The notes: generated by a model not told the origin, from the sequence alone. Positions 7,569 through 16,156 are shown, counted from the stretch's first letter. The stretch is DNA of 21,987 bases from an uncultured Dorea sp. (GCA_910587575.1 CAJULU010000047.1:13700-35686), one strand, 5' to 3'. Numbers and translations: made by a program.

Positions 7569-9442
7569 TCTTCTCCGTCTGTGATTCTGCCATAAGCCCG
7601 GATAATCTTCTCCGTCATCGTCTCCACATCAATTCCGGTCTCCCTGCGAAGAGCATCAATGCTTCCATGTTCCACGTAGTCATCCGGAAGAGCCAGAGGC
7701 AGCACCTGGACCTTCAATCCTTTCCTGCTGACACATTCCATCACATGCTCCCCGAATCCTCCGGTCTGCACGTTCTCCTCCACCGTTGCCAGAAGCAGAT
7801 GGTCCTGGCATAACCTTTCCACCATCTCTTCATCTATTGGCTTCACGAACCTGGCGTTGACCAGGGTACAGCAGTATCCCTGTCTTTTCAGTTCCTCCCG
7901 GACCTGTGAAGCCGCCTCAAACATATGCCCCACACTGACAATGGCAATCTCCGACTCCTGGAAGATCATCTCACTTCTGCCGTAAACCACAGGAGCACGG
8001 TATTCCCCGTATCCGTCATAAGCCTCTCCCCTGGGATAACGCAGGGCTACTGGTCCCTGGCAGGAAAGGGCCGACCGGAGCATATCCGCCAGTTCCCACT
8101 TATTCTTCGGGGACATGACCGTCATATTGGGGATACTGCTCAGATAGGACAGATCAAAGATTCCCTGGTGCGTCTCCCCGTCGCTTCCCACCAGTCCGGC
8201 CCTGTCTACCGCAAACACCACCGGAAGGTTCTGAAGAGCCACGTCATGGATCATCTGGTCATACGCCCGCTGCAGAAAGGACGAATACACCGCAAATACC
8301 GGACGCACGCCGCCAGCCGCCAGCCCGGCCGCAAATGTGACCCCATGGGCTTCCGCAATTCCCACGTCAAAGAAACGGTCCGGGTAGAGCTTACGGAATC
8401 TGGAAAGCCCTGTTCCGTCTGCCATGGCCGCCGTAATCGCCACAATCTCAGGATGGTTTCTCGCTTCATCGCAGAGTACCTTGCCAAATATGTCCGTATA
8501 ACTGTCCTTCTTCTTCGCAGTCTCCGGCTCTCCCGTCTCAATCTGAAACGGTCCGATACCATGGAACTTGTCCGGATGCTTCTCAGCCGGCTCATATCCC
8601 TTTCCCTTCTCGGTGATGACATGGAGCAGAACAGGCCCGTCCATCCTGCGTGCCTCCCGGAGGGCACGGCACAGAACCGGGATATTGTGACCCGGAATGG
8701 GTCCCAGATAGGTAAGCCCCATATCCTCAAAGAACATTCCAGGCACTACGAGCTGCTTGATACTGCTCTTGGTCTTCCGCATCTTGCGGATCATGGAATC
8801 TCCGACCACGGGAACCTTGTTAAGGGCAGCAGTGACCCCTTTCTTAAGACCGGTATAGAAGTCCGCCGTACGAAGTCCTGCCAGATATTTGGACATACCG
8901 CCCACATTCTCCGAAATCGACATATTATTATCATTCAGAACGATGATAAAATTCGTTTCAAGGGCAGAAGCATTATTCAGCGCCTCATATGCCATTCCCC
9001 CGGTCAGTGAACCATCCCCGATCACAGAGACCACGCCGTAATCCTCCCCCCTTAAATCCCTTGCCTGCACATATCCCAGTCCCGCAGAGATCGACGTAGA
9101 ACTGTGGCCTGTATCAAACGCATCACATGCGCTTTCCTTTCTCTTCGGAAAACCGCTCATTCCCCCGTATTTGCGCAGTTCATCAAAGCCTTCCTTCCGC
9201 CCGGTAAGAAGCTTATGGGTATAAGACTGATGACCCACATCCCAGATAATCTTATCGTTCGGCAGATCGAAGACCAGGTGCATCGCCATCGTAAGCTCCA
9301 CGACACCCAGGTTGGAGGCAAGATGTCCCCCGCTTTTACTGATCTTCTCAATGAGAAACTCCCGGATCTCCTCTGCCAGCAGTTCCAGTTCTCCGGTATT
9401 AAGGGCCTTGATATCGTTTTCCTTTTGTATCCTCTCTAACAT
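7559..9442 (-). CDS. dxs: 1-deoxy-D-xylulose-5-phosphate synthase
   Basis: Dxs condenses pyruvate and glyceraldehyde 3-phosphate with thiamine diphosphate, the first step of the MEP isoprenoid pathway. The 627-residue length is normal. Visible motifs are IWDVGHQSY (67-75), FDTGHSSTS (109-117), the TPP/Mg signature GDGSLTGGMAYEALNN (142-157) with the downstream LNDNNMSIS, the transketolase-like region VFAVYSSFLQRAYDQ, and the C-terminal domain. The ATG has AGAGGGG upstream. It sits 14 bases after the prenyl synthase gene, so supply of C5 units and their condensation are encoded together. Confidence 0.97.
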   Translation of the reverse strand: MLERIQKENDIKALNTGELELLAEEIREFLIEKISKSGGHLASNLGVVELTMAMHLVFDLPNDKIIWDVGHQSYTHKLLTGRKEGFDELRKYGGMSGFPKRKESACDAFDTGHSSTSISAGLGYVQARDLRGEDYGVVSVIGDGSLTGGMAYEALNNASALETNFIIVLNDNNMSISENVGGMSKYLAGLRTADFYTGLKKGVTAALNKVPVVGDSMIRKMRKTKSSIKQLVVPGMFFEDMGLTYLGPIPGHNIPVLCRALREARRMDGPVLLHVITEKGKGYEPAEKHPDKFHGIGPFQIETGEPETAKKKDSYTDIFGKVLCDEARNHPEIVAITAAMADGTGLSRFRKLYPDRFFDVGIAEAHGVTFAAGLAAGGVRPVFAVYSSFLQRAYDQMIHDVALQNLPVVFAVDRAGLVGSDGETHQGIFDLSYLSSIPNMTVMSPKNKWELADMLRSALSCQGPVALRYPRGEAYDGYGEYRAPVVYGRSEMIFQESEIAIVSVGHMFEAASQVREELKRQGYCCTLVNARFVKPIDEEMVERLCQDHLLLATVEENVQTGGFGEHVMECVSRKGLKVQVLPLALPDDYVEHGSIDALRRETGIDVETMTEKIIRAYGRITDGEEWL

Positions 9443-9456
9443 CGTCCGTCCCCTCT

Positions 9457-10359
9457 CTATCTGTCCCTGTGGATCAGTTGAAGTAACAGCTGCTCAAGAA
9501 ATGCGTTCTCTCCAGACAGTTCATGCAGAAGCCGGATTGCCTGGTCTGACAGCCGCTCCACTTCCTTTTCTGCCTCTGGAATCCCCATCAGGGTAACATA
9601 GGTTGTCTTCTCATTCTTCTCATCGCTGTGGATGGGCTTCCCCAGAGTCTCACTGGTACTGGTCACGTCCAGGATGTCATCCCTGATCTGGAACGCCACC
9701 CCTACATCCCCCGCAATCTTCTCTACTTTACGCACCTCTTCCTCTGATGCGCCGCCAAGAACCGCCCCGATCATCATGGCTGCCTCGATCAGCGCCCCTG
9801 TTTTAAGCCGGTAGATGGTATCCAGCACCTTGCGGGAAACCTCATGCCCGGTCTCTTTCACATCAATGACCTGTCCGCCGATCATCCCGTAGATTCCTGC
9901 CTTTTCCCCAAGGACCGTCAGCGCCCTGCCTATGGCAAGACTGTCCTCGGGATCGGTTACAAACGCTTTAAAAGCCGTCTCAAACGCATAATTTAACAGG
10001 GCATCCCCTGCCAGAATTCCCATATCCTCTCCATAAACCACGTGGGTGGTCTTCCGCCCCCGCCGGTATTCATCATTATCCATAGCCGGCAGGTCATCGT
10101 GAACCAGGGAGTAGGTATGTATCATCTCAATGGCTGCCATGAAAGGACGCAGCGCCTTCGCCGTTCCCTTATACAGATGGAACGTCTCCTGCATGAGCAT
10201 GGGGCGCAGCCGTTTGCCGCCTGCCAGCAGGCTGTATCCCATGGCCTCCATAATTATGCTCTGACAACCTCTCTGCTTCGGAAGGTATTCCGTAAGAATC
10301 CCTTCAATCTTCTGTACTTTCTGCTTCATCTGAATCTGAAAATCACTGTCAGAATTCAT
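9457..10359 (-). CDS. ispA: Polyprenyl synthetase, farnesyl/geranylgeranyl type (IspA-like)
   Basis: Trans-prenyl diphosphate synthase of about 300 residues that condenses IPP with allylic diphosphates. It has GGKRLRPML, the first Asp-rich motif DDLPAMD (DDx4D, bacterial type, about residues 88-94 of the chosen start), GDALLNYAF, and the second motif DDILD. The open frame has another ATG six codons upstream, but the ATG at 10359 has GAGGGTGG at proper spacing and its reading overlaps the xseB stop by 11 bases, so it is preferred. Product length (C15 or C20) cannot be read securely from the sequence. Confidence 0.93.
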   Translation of the reverse strand: MNSDSDFQIQMKQKVQKIEGILTEYLPKQRGCQSIIMEAMGYSLLAGGKRLRPMLMQETFHLYKGTAKALRPFMAAIEMIHTYSLVHDDLPAMDNDEYRRGRKTTHVVYGEDMGILAGDALLNYAFETAFKAFVTDPEDSLAIGRALTVLGEKAGIYGMIGGQVIDVKETGHEVSRKVLDTIYRLKTGALIEAAMMIGAVLGGASEEEVRKVEKIAGDVGVAFQIRDDILDVTSTSETLGKPIHSDEKNEKTTYVTLMGIPEAEKEVERLSDQAIRLLHELSGENAFLEQLLLQLIHRDR

Positions 10360-10573
10360 GTGTCCCACCCTCTTCATCTAATATCAGCATCTTCTTTTCT
10401 ACTTCGTCAATCCGCTCACTGCACTTCTTCAATGCATCCATTCCCTTGTGATACAGCCGGAAAGAATCCTCCAGGGATATGTCCTCTGCCTCCATCTCCT
10501 GTATCACGGATTCCAGTTTCGTAAACAATTCCTCCAGGCTTTCTTCTTTCTCTTTTTCTGTCTGCTTGGCCAT
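10349..10573 (-). CDS. xseB: Exodeoxyribonuclease VII small subunit
   Basis: XseB is the small subunit that assembles along the coiled coil of XseA to form exonuclease VII, which degrades single-stranded DNA. The 74-residue protein has the family pattern: SLEELFTKLESVIQEMEAEDISLEDSF, then YHKGMDALKKC and a helical tail. It is followed by an acidic end (LDEEGG). The ATG is preceded by AGGTAGGG. It lies 41 bases after xseA and overlaps the prenyl synthase gene. Confidence 0.94.
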   Translation of the reverse strand: MAKQTEKEKEESLEELFTKLESVIQEMEAEDISLEDSFRLYHKGMDALKKCSERIDEVEKKMLILDEEGGTHEF

Positions 10574-10614
10574 ATGCCCTACCTGCCTCTCTTCCTGATT
10601 TCCCTGCCTTATCC

Positions 10615-11844
10615 TTACCGGACAGAGTCCGTGCGCCTCTCGGGATAACCGGTGGTTTCTTCCACCTGTGCCCGGATTATGCCGTCCGTCACATAGACAG
10701 ACAAACGTTCTCCTGCCTGTATCTGTCCGATCCGCTTAATCACGGTCTTATCTGCGCTTTCCACATAAGAATACCCCTGGTTCAGTTTCTGTATGGGCGA
10801 AAGCCCTTTCATTGCCTCCATGCAGATCGCAAGCCTGTGCCGGCTGTCCCGGAGTCTGTCTTCCATCCGCTTACGAAGCGCTTCTTCCAGATCCGCTAAA
10901 CGCTGCTGCTGTTCCTGCAGTTTATAACGGGGATGCAGATACTGGAACCTCGTCTGGTATTCCTTAAGCCTCATCCGGCTCATGGCCGTCTTCTGGGTCA
11001 GCAGCCGGGTAATTCTGAGTCTGCAGTCCTCAAGAGCCATCCGGGTCTGGCGGTAATCATAGACCGCAAGTTCCGCCGCCGCCGAAGGCGTGGGCGCCCG
11101 CAGATCGGCCACATAGTCCGCAATGGTGGTATCCGTCTCATGGCCTACGGCAGAAATCACGGGAATCCGGCAGTCAAAGATCGCCCTTGCGACCTCTTCC
11201 TCATTAAACGCCCACAGATCCTCGATGGAACCGCCGCCCCTGCCCACAATCAGCACATCCACCCCCGTCTTCTCAAGCATCCGGATCCCACGTACAATAC
11301 TCTCCTTCGCTCCTTCCCCCTGGACCTGCGCCGGGTACAGAATCAGCTGGACATAAGGATTCCTGCGGGCGGCAATATTCATAATGTCGCGCACGGCAGC
11401 TCCGGTGGGCGCCGTCACAATCCCCACCCTGCTTACATATGCCGGAATGGGTTTCTTATATTCCGGTGCAAACATTCCCATCTCTTCCAGTTCCTTCTTC
11501 AGCATCTGGAACCGTTCATAAAGAACGCCGTCCCCGTCCAGACGGACCTCTCTGACATAGAGCTGGTAGACACCGCTCCGCTCATATACATTCACCCCGC
11601 CAAAGGCCACCACCTGCCGGCCGTCACACAGACGAAAAGAGAGCCCGCCCCGCTGCCCGGCAAACATCACACAGGCAATCGTTCCAGACTCATCCTTTAA
11701 CGAAAAATATATATGCCCTGAAGTGTGGTATTTACAATTAGACACTTCTCCTTCTACATAAATACGGCCAAGCATATAATCCTGGGTGAACATATTTTTT
11801 ATATATGAATTTACCTGTTTTACGGTATAGATACTCTGCGCCAT
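10615..11844 (-). CDS. xseA: Exodeoxyribonuclease VII large subunit
   Basis: Catalytic subunit of exonuclease VII, 409 residues. The N-terminal OB-fold (YTVKQVNSYIKNMF ... VEGEVSNCKYHTSGHIYFSLKD) binds single-stranded DNA. The nuclease domain has TAPTGAAVRDI, VGRGGGSIEDLWAFN and SAVGHETDTTIADYVADLRAPTPSAAAE. A long C-terminal helical region precedes the XseB-binding end. An open frame continues to a TTG at 11859, but the ATG at 11844 has GGAGGAGA five bases upstream and begins at the family start, so it is chosen. In B. subtilis folD precedes xseA; here a hairpin region occupies that place. Confidence 0.96.
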   Translation of the reverse strand: MAQSIYTVKQVNSYIKNMFTQDYMLGRIYVEGEVSNCKYHTSGHIYFSLKDESGTIACVMFAGQRGGLSFRLCDGRQVVAFGGVNVYERSGVYQLYVREVRLDGDGVLYERFQMLKKELEEMGMFAPEYKKPIPAYVSRVGIVTAPTGAAVRDIMNIAARRNPYVQLILYPAQVQGEGAKESIVRGIRMLEKTGVDVLIVGRGGGSIEDLWAFNEEEVARAIFDCRIPVISAVGHETDTTIADYVADLRAPTPSAAAELAVYDYRQTRMALEDCRLRITRLLTQKTAMSRMRLKEYQTRFQYLHPRYKLQEQQQRLADLEEALRKRMEDRLRDSRHRLAICMEAMKGLSPIQKLNQGYSYVESADKTVIKRIGQIQAGERLSVYVTDGIIRAQVEETTGYPERRTDSVR

Positions 11845-11860
11845 AAATCTCCTCCACAAA

Positions 11861-11902
11861 GGAGCCCTGCAGGTACGACAGACCTGTCACCGGCAGGTTC
11901 CC
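11861..11902. other. Long imperfect hairpin between nusB and xseA
   Basis: A dyad pairs GGAG..CCTGC.GGT (11861-11874) with ACC.GCAGG.TTCC (11889-11901), and an inner GACA/TGTC pair further closes it. On the plus strand it is followed by a T-run, but transcription is expected on the minus strand, where no U-run follows. It lies in the nusB-xseA gap where B. subtilis carries folD. It could modulate read-through or mRNA processing; this is inference. Confidence 0.4.
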
Positions 11903-11923
11903 CTTTTTGCTCCACTGTATGAA

Positions 11924-12322
11924 TCAGACTGCCAGCTTTGCAAGCACGGCATTGACAAAGGCCGGACCCTCATCGCTGCTGTACTTCTTCGCAAGCTCCA
12001 CCGCCTCATCAATGGCCACGCCCACCGGCACCTCGTCATCCCACTTCATCTCATATACGGCAAGACGGAGAATCGACAGATCCACCTTGTTCATACGGGT
12101 GGTCTTCCACCCTGTGGTATGGGTATTCAGCAGGGCATCAATCTCCGCAGTCTTTTCGGCAACCTTCCGGGCCTTGCTGCGGATATAGTCAAGATCCTTC
12201 TCCCTCGGATTCTCAAGCTGCTCAAAGTAAAGCCCCAGCTGCTCCGGCAGTTCTTCCGGCAGGCGAAATTCTATTCCGAACACCATCTTAAAAATATGTT
12301 CCCTTAACTCTGACCTCTTCAC
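11924..12322 (-). CDS. nusB: Transcription antitermination factor NusB
   Basis: NusB binds boxA RNA with S10 (NusE) in rRNA antitermination complexes. The 132-residue, all-helical protein shows the N-terminal RSELREHIFKMVFGIEF segment and the conserved C-terminal run around DLSILRLAVYEMKW, PVGVAIDEAVELAKKYSSDEGPAFVNAVLAKL. The start is a GTG that directly abuts the stop of the upstream Asp23-family gene, with GGAGG in the last codons of that gene. Adjacent stop and start suggest translational coupling. Confidence 0.96.
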   Translation of the reverse strand: MKRSELREHIFKMVFGIEFRLPEELPEQLGLYFEQLENPREKDLDYIRSKARKVAEKTAEIDALLNTHTTGWKTTRMNKVDLSILRLAVYEMKWDDEVPVGVAIDEAVELAKKYSSDEGPAFVNAVLAKLAV

Positions 12323-12706
12323 TTATGCTTCCTCCGGCATATCCACTCCGGCAACACGAATATTAACGTCAGCTACCTCAAGACCTGTCATATTCTCAAT
12401 GGCTGCCTTTACCTTCTCCTGGACTCTCTGGGTAGTGTCTTTGATGCTGTATCCATAGTTCAGATTCAGCACCAGGGAAACGGTCACGATTCCGTCCAGC
12501 ACATCCACCTTCACACCCTTTGACAGAGACTTCATCCCGAACTTGCTGACTAATTCCCTTGTTGCATTCCCGGTCATGGAGGAAACGCCTTCTACCTCCA
12601 TGGCCGCAAGACCGGCAATAATTGCAACCACTTCGTCCGCAATCTTCACTTCTCCCAGATTCTCATCCGTCTGTATGGTATATGTGTTACGCTCTTCTTT
12701 GCTCAT
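12323..12706 (-). CDS. yqhY: Asp23/Gls24 family envelope stress protein (YqhY-like)
   Basis: A 127-residue Asp23/Gls24 (DUF322) protein. Typical features are GEVKIADEVVAIIAGLAAMEVEGVSSMTG near the N-terminus, the VKVDVLDGIVTVSLVLNLNYGYSI middle strand pair, and VQEKVKAAIENMTGLEVADVNIRVAGVD at the end. In B. subtilis yqhY precedes nusB and has been linked to control of acetyl-CoA carboxylase and lipid balance; that role is not shown here. It is the first gene of the long operon, with an AGGAGG site before its ATG and a sigma-A-type promoter upstream. Confidence 0.93.
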   Translation of the reverse strand: MSKEERNTYTIQTDENLGEVKIADEVVAIIAGLAAMEVEGVSSMTGNATRELVSKFGMKSLSKGVKVDVLDGIVTVSLVLNLNYGYSIKDTTQRVQEKVKAAIENMTGLEVADVNIRVAGVDMPEEA

Positions 12707-12743
12707 AATAAGAAACCTCCTGTTCTAGTATACACTTCTTATC

Positions 12744-12772
12744 ATTATATCAAATTATCAGTACTTTGCAAA
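12744..12772 (-). promoter_or_regulatory. Sigma-A promoter of the yqhY-recN operon
   Basis: On the minus strand TATAAT (12744-12749) is preceded by 17 bases and TTTGCA (12767-12772); the overlapping TTGCAA at 16 bases is equally good. The -10 is perfect and the -35 matches four of six. No internal intrinsic terminator with a strong U-run is seen until the hairpin after recN, so it probably drives ten genes. Confidence 0.7.
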
Positions 12773-12798
12773 GTAGGGCTTTGAAATTTCCCTACTTT
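12770..12798. terminator. Hairpin between prfC and the operon promoter
   Basis: Perfect 9-bp stem (AAAGTAGGG with CCCTACTTT, 12770-12778 and 12790-12798), 11-base loop. It lies downstream of prfC on the minus strand and its last bases overlap the -35 of the next operon. U-rich ends belong to the stem on both strands, so termination strength is uncertain. A separate 5-bp GC-only hairpin (12829-12842) lies just after the prfC stop. Confidence 0.45.
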
Positions 12799-12845
12799 TA
12801 TCATGATCTGCCGGACCGCTGGACGTATGCCGCACCGGCGGCGCC

Positions 12846-14450
12846 CTATCTTCCGAATTCGGACAGTACCAGCCCTTCATTTCGTTCCATGGTCATACGG
12901 ATACTCCAGTCATTTACAAAGAGTAACAGCGGCCTTCCCTTTAAATCCTTGACTTTCTTCATGTCTGACGTTCCCGTCAGCTTATCTAATTCAGTCTCTG
13001 TATTCTCAATCCAGCGGATATATTCATAGGGCAGACTGTCGAGACGGATATCAACGTTATATTCGTTCTCCAGACGGTATTTCAGTACATCAAACTGTAG
13101 GACGCCCACAACGCCTACGATGATTTCTTCCATCCCCGTATTGAACTCCTGGAAAATCTGGATAGCGCCTTCCTGGGCAATCTGCTGAATTCCCTTCACG
13201 AACTGCTTCCGCTTCATAGTGTCCATCTGCCGCACTCTGGCGAAATGCTCCGGCGCAAAGGTAGGTATTCCCTCATAGGCAAAACGTTTCGCAGAAGTGG
13301 TCAGCGTGTCGCCGATCGAGAAGATTCCGGGGTCAAACACGCCGATAATATCACCGCCGTAGGCCTTCTCGATCATCTTCCGTTCGCTTGCCATCATCTG
13401 CTGGGGCTGTGAGAGCCGTACCTTCCTGCCGCCCTGGATATGGTACACGTCCATCCCCGCTTCAAACTCACCGGAACAGATCCGCATGAAGGCAATCCGG
13501 TCCCTGTGCGCCTTGTTCATATTTGCCTGGATCTTGAACACAAAAGCAGAAAAGTCTTTCTCTTCCATCGGGTCTACCTCTCCCTGGTCAGAAGTCCGGG
13601 GAAGCGGGGACGTGGTCATGGCAAGAAAATGCCGGAGAAACGTCTCTACACCGAAGTTGGTAAGCGCAGAACCGAAGAATACAGGAGAAAGTTCTCCCTT
13701 GCTGACAAGCTCCTGATCAAACCTGGCTCCTGCCCCGTCCTGCAATTCAATCTCTTCCTTTAGTTGTCCGAGCTGCCCGTCCGTCACCCAGTCATGAATC
13801 CCGGAATCATCAATCGCAATCTTGCGGACTTCCCCCTGGGTCGTTCCTTTCCGGGTATCCGAAAACAGTTCCACTTTCTTCGTATTACGGTCATAGACTC
13901 CCTTAAATTCCTTGCCGGAGCCGATGGGCCAGTTCACCGGACAGGTAGCAATCCCCAGTTCATTCTCAATATCGTCCAGAAGTTCGAACGTATCCATGGC
14001 CTCCCGGTCCATCTTATTGATAAATGTAAAGATCGGGATATGGCGCATGGTACACACTTTAAATAATTTCCGTGTCTGGGCCTCAACACCCTTGGACGCA
14101 TCGATCACCATCACAGCGGAATCTGCCGCCATCAGCGTCCGGTAGGTGTCTTCCGAGAAATCCTGGTGTCCCGGCGTATCCAGGATATTGATGCAGTAGC
14201 CGCCGTAATTGAACTGCAATACCGAGGATGTAACCGAGATACCTCTCTCCTTCTCAATCTCCATCCAGTCCGACACTGCATGGCGGGCGGTCGCCTTGCC
14301 CTTGACACTGCCGGCCAGATTGATAGCGCCCCCATATAACAGAAACTTCTCCGTCAGCGTTGTCTTTCCGGCATCCGGATGGGAAATAATGGCGAACGTG
14401 CGCCGTTTTTTTATCTCGTTCTTTATTTCATCTGCGATCTGTGACATCAT
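12846..14450 (-). CDS. prfC: Peptide chain release factor 3
   Basis: RF3 is the translational GTPase that removes RF1/RF2 from the ribosome after peptide release. The 534-residue length is normal. GTP-binding motifs are SHPDAGKT (about 23-30), DTPGHQDFSEDTYR, and NKMDREAMD. RF3-specific sequence includes the GSVKGKATARHAVSDWMEIEKERGISV segment and the VVGVLQFDVLKYRLENEYNVDI region. Two adjacent ATG codons are possible starts; AGGAG lies about ten bases before the first. It is monocistronic, with two candidate promoters upstream and no gene after it before the next promoter. Confidence 0.96.
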   Translation of the reverse strand: MMSQIADEIKNEIKKRRTFAIISHPDAGKTTLTEKFLLYGGAINLAGSVKGKATARHAVSDWMEIEKERGISVTSSVLQFNYGGYCINILDTPGHQDFSEDTYRTLMAADSAVMVIDASKGVEAQTRKLFKVCTMRHIPIFTFINKMDREAMDTFELLDDIENELGIATCPVNWPIGSGKEFKGVYDRNTKKVELFSDTRKGTTQGEVRKIAIDDSGIHDWVTDGQLGQLKEEIELQDGAGARFDQELVSKGELSPVFFGSALTNFGVETFLRHFLAMTTSPLPRTSDQGEVDPMEEKDFSAFVFKIQANMNKAHRDRIAFMRICSGEFEAGMDVYHIQGGRKVRLSQPQQMMASERKMIEKAYGGDIIGVFDPGIFSIGDTLTTSAKRFAYEGIPTFAPEHFARVRQMDTMKRKQFVKGIQQIAQEGAIQIFQEFNTGMEEIIVGVVGVLQFDVLKYRLENEYNVDIRLDSLPYEYIRWIENTETELDKLTGTSDMKKVKDLKGRPLLLFVNDWSIRMTMERNEGLVLSEFGR

Positions 14451-14471
14451 TTAGAAACACTCCTAAGATAT

Positions 14472-14529
14472 AGTATAGCCGCTTTTTTGCGCTGGTAAAC
14501 AGTATAGCATACCTTATCAGACAGTGCAA
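14472..14529 (-). promoter_or_regulatory. Tandem promoters of prfC
   Basis: Distal promoter: TTGCAC (14524-14529), 17 bases, TATACT (14501-14506). Proximal promoter: TTTACC just downstream of the distal -10, 16 bases, TATACT (14472-14477). Both read on the minus strand toward prfC. The distal one is close to sigma-A consensus. Confidence 0.6.
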
Positions 14530-14603
14530 CTATCCATCCGGCTTATGGGTTCAAAAATGTCAAAATAACGTAATTTTTTCTTAATATATTGTACGACAGA
14601 TCA

Positions 14604-14632
14604 TTGAGAATCATCTATACTGTTATCATATT
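14604..14632 (+). promoter_or_regulatory. Candidate promoter of the MATE gene
   Basis: TTGAGA (14604-14609), 17 bases, CATATT (14627-14632) on the plus strand. A TATACT (14616-14621) is an alternative -10 with a weaker -35 (TACGAC at 14592, spacer 18). The leader to the ATG is about 65 bases with no riboswitch-like fold recognised by eye. Confidence 0.35.
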
Positions 14633-14702
14633 CACCTTGATTAATCAGATACCGAAAGGCACAGAATTCATTATTTTCAAAAAAAGAGACAGGAGGTGTT
14701 TT

Positions 14703-16070
14703 ATGAACACAGCACTGACAGAATCATCTGCTTTTTACCGCAACATTTTTCGGCTGGCGCTTCCTATTGTATTTCAGAACCTGATTACCACTGCCGTCGG
14801 TTCCGCTGACGTCATCATGCTTGGATGGGTAAGCCAGAACGCCCTTTCTGCCGGTTCCCTGGCGAGCCAGATCATGTTCATTCTGAATCTGGTCTACTCA
14901 GGCATCTCCTCCGGAATCGGTATGCTGGCGGCACAGTACTGGGGGAAGAAGGATACAGACACCATCGAAGAGATCATGGGCATCGGCATGAAACTCTCCA
15001 TCCTTGTGTCTTTCCTCTTTTTTGTGCTGGCCTGCTTCTTTCCAAGGCTTCTGATGCTCATTTTTACATCGGAAGAGGAATTAATCTGCACAGGCGCCCC
15101 TTATCTGCGTATCGTGGGAATCTCCTACCTGTTTATGAGTATTTCCCAGGTATACCTGTGTACCATGCGCTCCATTGAACGGGTGGTGTTCGCCACTCTT
15201 ACCAACGGGTCTGCCCTGGGACTGAACATCGTTCTGAACGCCCTGTTCATCTTCGGATGGTTCGGACTTCCCAAGATGGGAATCCTTGGCGTAGCCCTTG
15301 CCACTACCACGGCCCGCCTGGTGGAACTGATCATTTGCCTGTGGGATGCATGCCGCTTCCGGACCATCCGTTTCCGCCCGTCGCTGCTGCTTCGGCACAA
15401 CAAGCTGCTGGCAAAGGACTTCTTCCATTATTCTCTTCCGGCGTTCGGGAACGAGGTTTCCTGGGGTGTGGCCTTCTCTATGTACTCTGTCATCATGGGG
15501 CATCTGGGAAATGATATTGTGGCGGCAAATGCTGTTGCCGTGGTAGCCAAAAACCTGGGAACCGTCGTCTGCTTCGGAATTGCCAACGCTGGCACGATCC
15601 TCCTTGGGAAAGCCATCGGGGCCGGACAGATGGAAAGCGTAAAAGAAGATGCCTCCCGTTTCTGTAAGGTCACGTTCCTAAGTGGAATCGCAGGCGGAAT
15701 TCTGATCTTCCTTCTGCGTCCGCTTTTCATGAACATGGCCGACCTGTCACAAGCGGCACAGGGATATCTGCGGATCATGCTGTATATCAATATGTATTCC
15801 GTACTCGGGCAGGCAATGAATACCACCGTGATCTGCGGAATTTTCCGTTCCGGAGGGGATTCGCGCTGGGGATTTATCTGCGACTTTATCGATATGTGGT
15901 TCTTTGCAGTACCACTGGGATTTCTCAGCGCATTTGTGTTAAAACTTCCTCCGATGTGGGTTTACTTTCTGATCTATCTGGATGAATTCGTGAAACTGCC
16001 CTTTGTGTACAGGCATTATAAGAGTTATCAGTGGCTTAAGAATATTACCAGAGATTTTAAGTGTAACTAA
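14703..16070 (+). CDS. MATE family multidrug/toxin efflux transporter
   Basis: A 455-residue membrane protein with about twelve hydrophobic segments in two similar halves, typical of MatE antiporters, which export cationic drugs or metabolites using Na+ or H+ gradients. Recognisable family sequence includes ALPIVFQNLITTAVGSADVIMLG near the N-terminus, AAQYWGKKD after TM2, and the second-half counterpart LPAFGNEVSWGVAFSMYSVI. The frame is open 38 codons further upstream, but the ATG at 14703 has AGGAGGTG six bases before it, and the upstream part has no MATE character. It is the only plus-strand core gene, divergent from prfC and convergent with the transpeptidase gene. Substrate is unknown. 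Confidence 0.92.
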   Translation: MNTALTESSAFYRNIFRLALPIVFQNLITTAVGSADVIMLGWVSQNALSAGSLASQIMFILNLVYSGISSGIGMLAAQYWGKKDTDTIEEIMGIGMKLSILVSFLFFVLACFFPRLLMLIFTSEEELICTGAPYLRIVGISYLFMSISQVYLCTMRSIERVVFATLTNGSALGLNIVLNALFIFGWFGLPKMGILGVALATTTARLVELIICLWDACRFRTIRFRPSLLLRHNKLLAKDFFHYSLPAFGNEVSWGVAFSMYSVIMGHLGNDIVAANAVAVVAKNLGTVVCFGIANAGTILLGKAIGAGQMESVKEDASRFCKVTFLSGIAGGILIFLLRPLFMNMADLSQAAQGYLRIMLYINMYSVLGQAMNTTVICGIFRSGGDSRWGFICDFIDMWFFAVPLGFLSAFVLKLPPMWVYFLIYLDEFVKLPFVYRHYKSYQWLKNITRDFKCN

Positions 16071-16115
16071 GATCTGCGATTCATGCCCTTAAGGCGGCAT
16101 TTGTTATTCTCCTAA

Positions 16116-16156
16116 CAGGGGTCTGTCTGGAAACATTGTTTCCGGACAGACCCCTG
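16116..16156. terminator. Long hairpin between convergent MATE and L,D-transpeptidase genes
   Basis: An 18-bp stem (16116-16133 with 16139-16156, one G-U pair) closes a 5-base loop. The arms begin CAGGGGTCTGTC and end GACAGACCCCTG. No U-run follows on either strand, so it is not a textbook intrinsic terminator, although its place between convergent genes fits a bidirectional stop. The GGGGTCTGTC/GACAGACCCC arms resemble REP-like palindromes seen dispersed in many bacterial genomes; copy number cannot be judged here. Confidence 0.5.

Noticed and set aside
8251..8730. Second minus-strand frame inside dxs, considered as a sign of a frameshift
   Set aside because: The dxs frame is continuous over all motifs; the other frame is Arg-rich and meaningless.
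7925..9010. Long plus-strand open frame (361 codons) opposite dxs
   Set aside because: It is fully antisense to a clear dxs, has no recognisable domain and is His/Arg/Ser-rich as expected of the complement of a biased coding frame.
10933..11700. Plus-strand open frame opposite xseA
   Set aside because: Shadow of xseA; composition is that of a complementary strand and no start signal is present.
14589..14702. N-terminal extension of the MATE protein
   Set aside because: The stretch lacks MATE similarity and overlaps the likely promoter; AGGAGGTG directly precedes the ATG at 14703.
14530..14702. Riboswitch or attenuator in the MATE leader
   Set aside because: No conserved riboswitch core, no hairpin followed by a U-run; the stretch is simply AT-rich promoter DNA.
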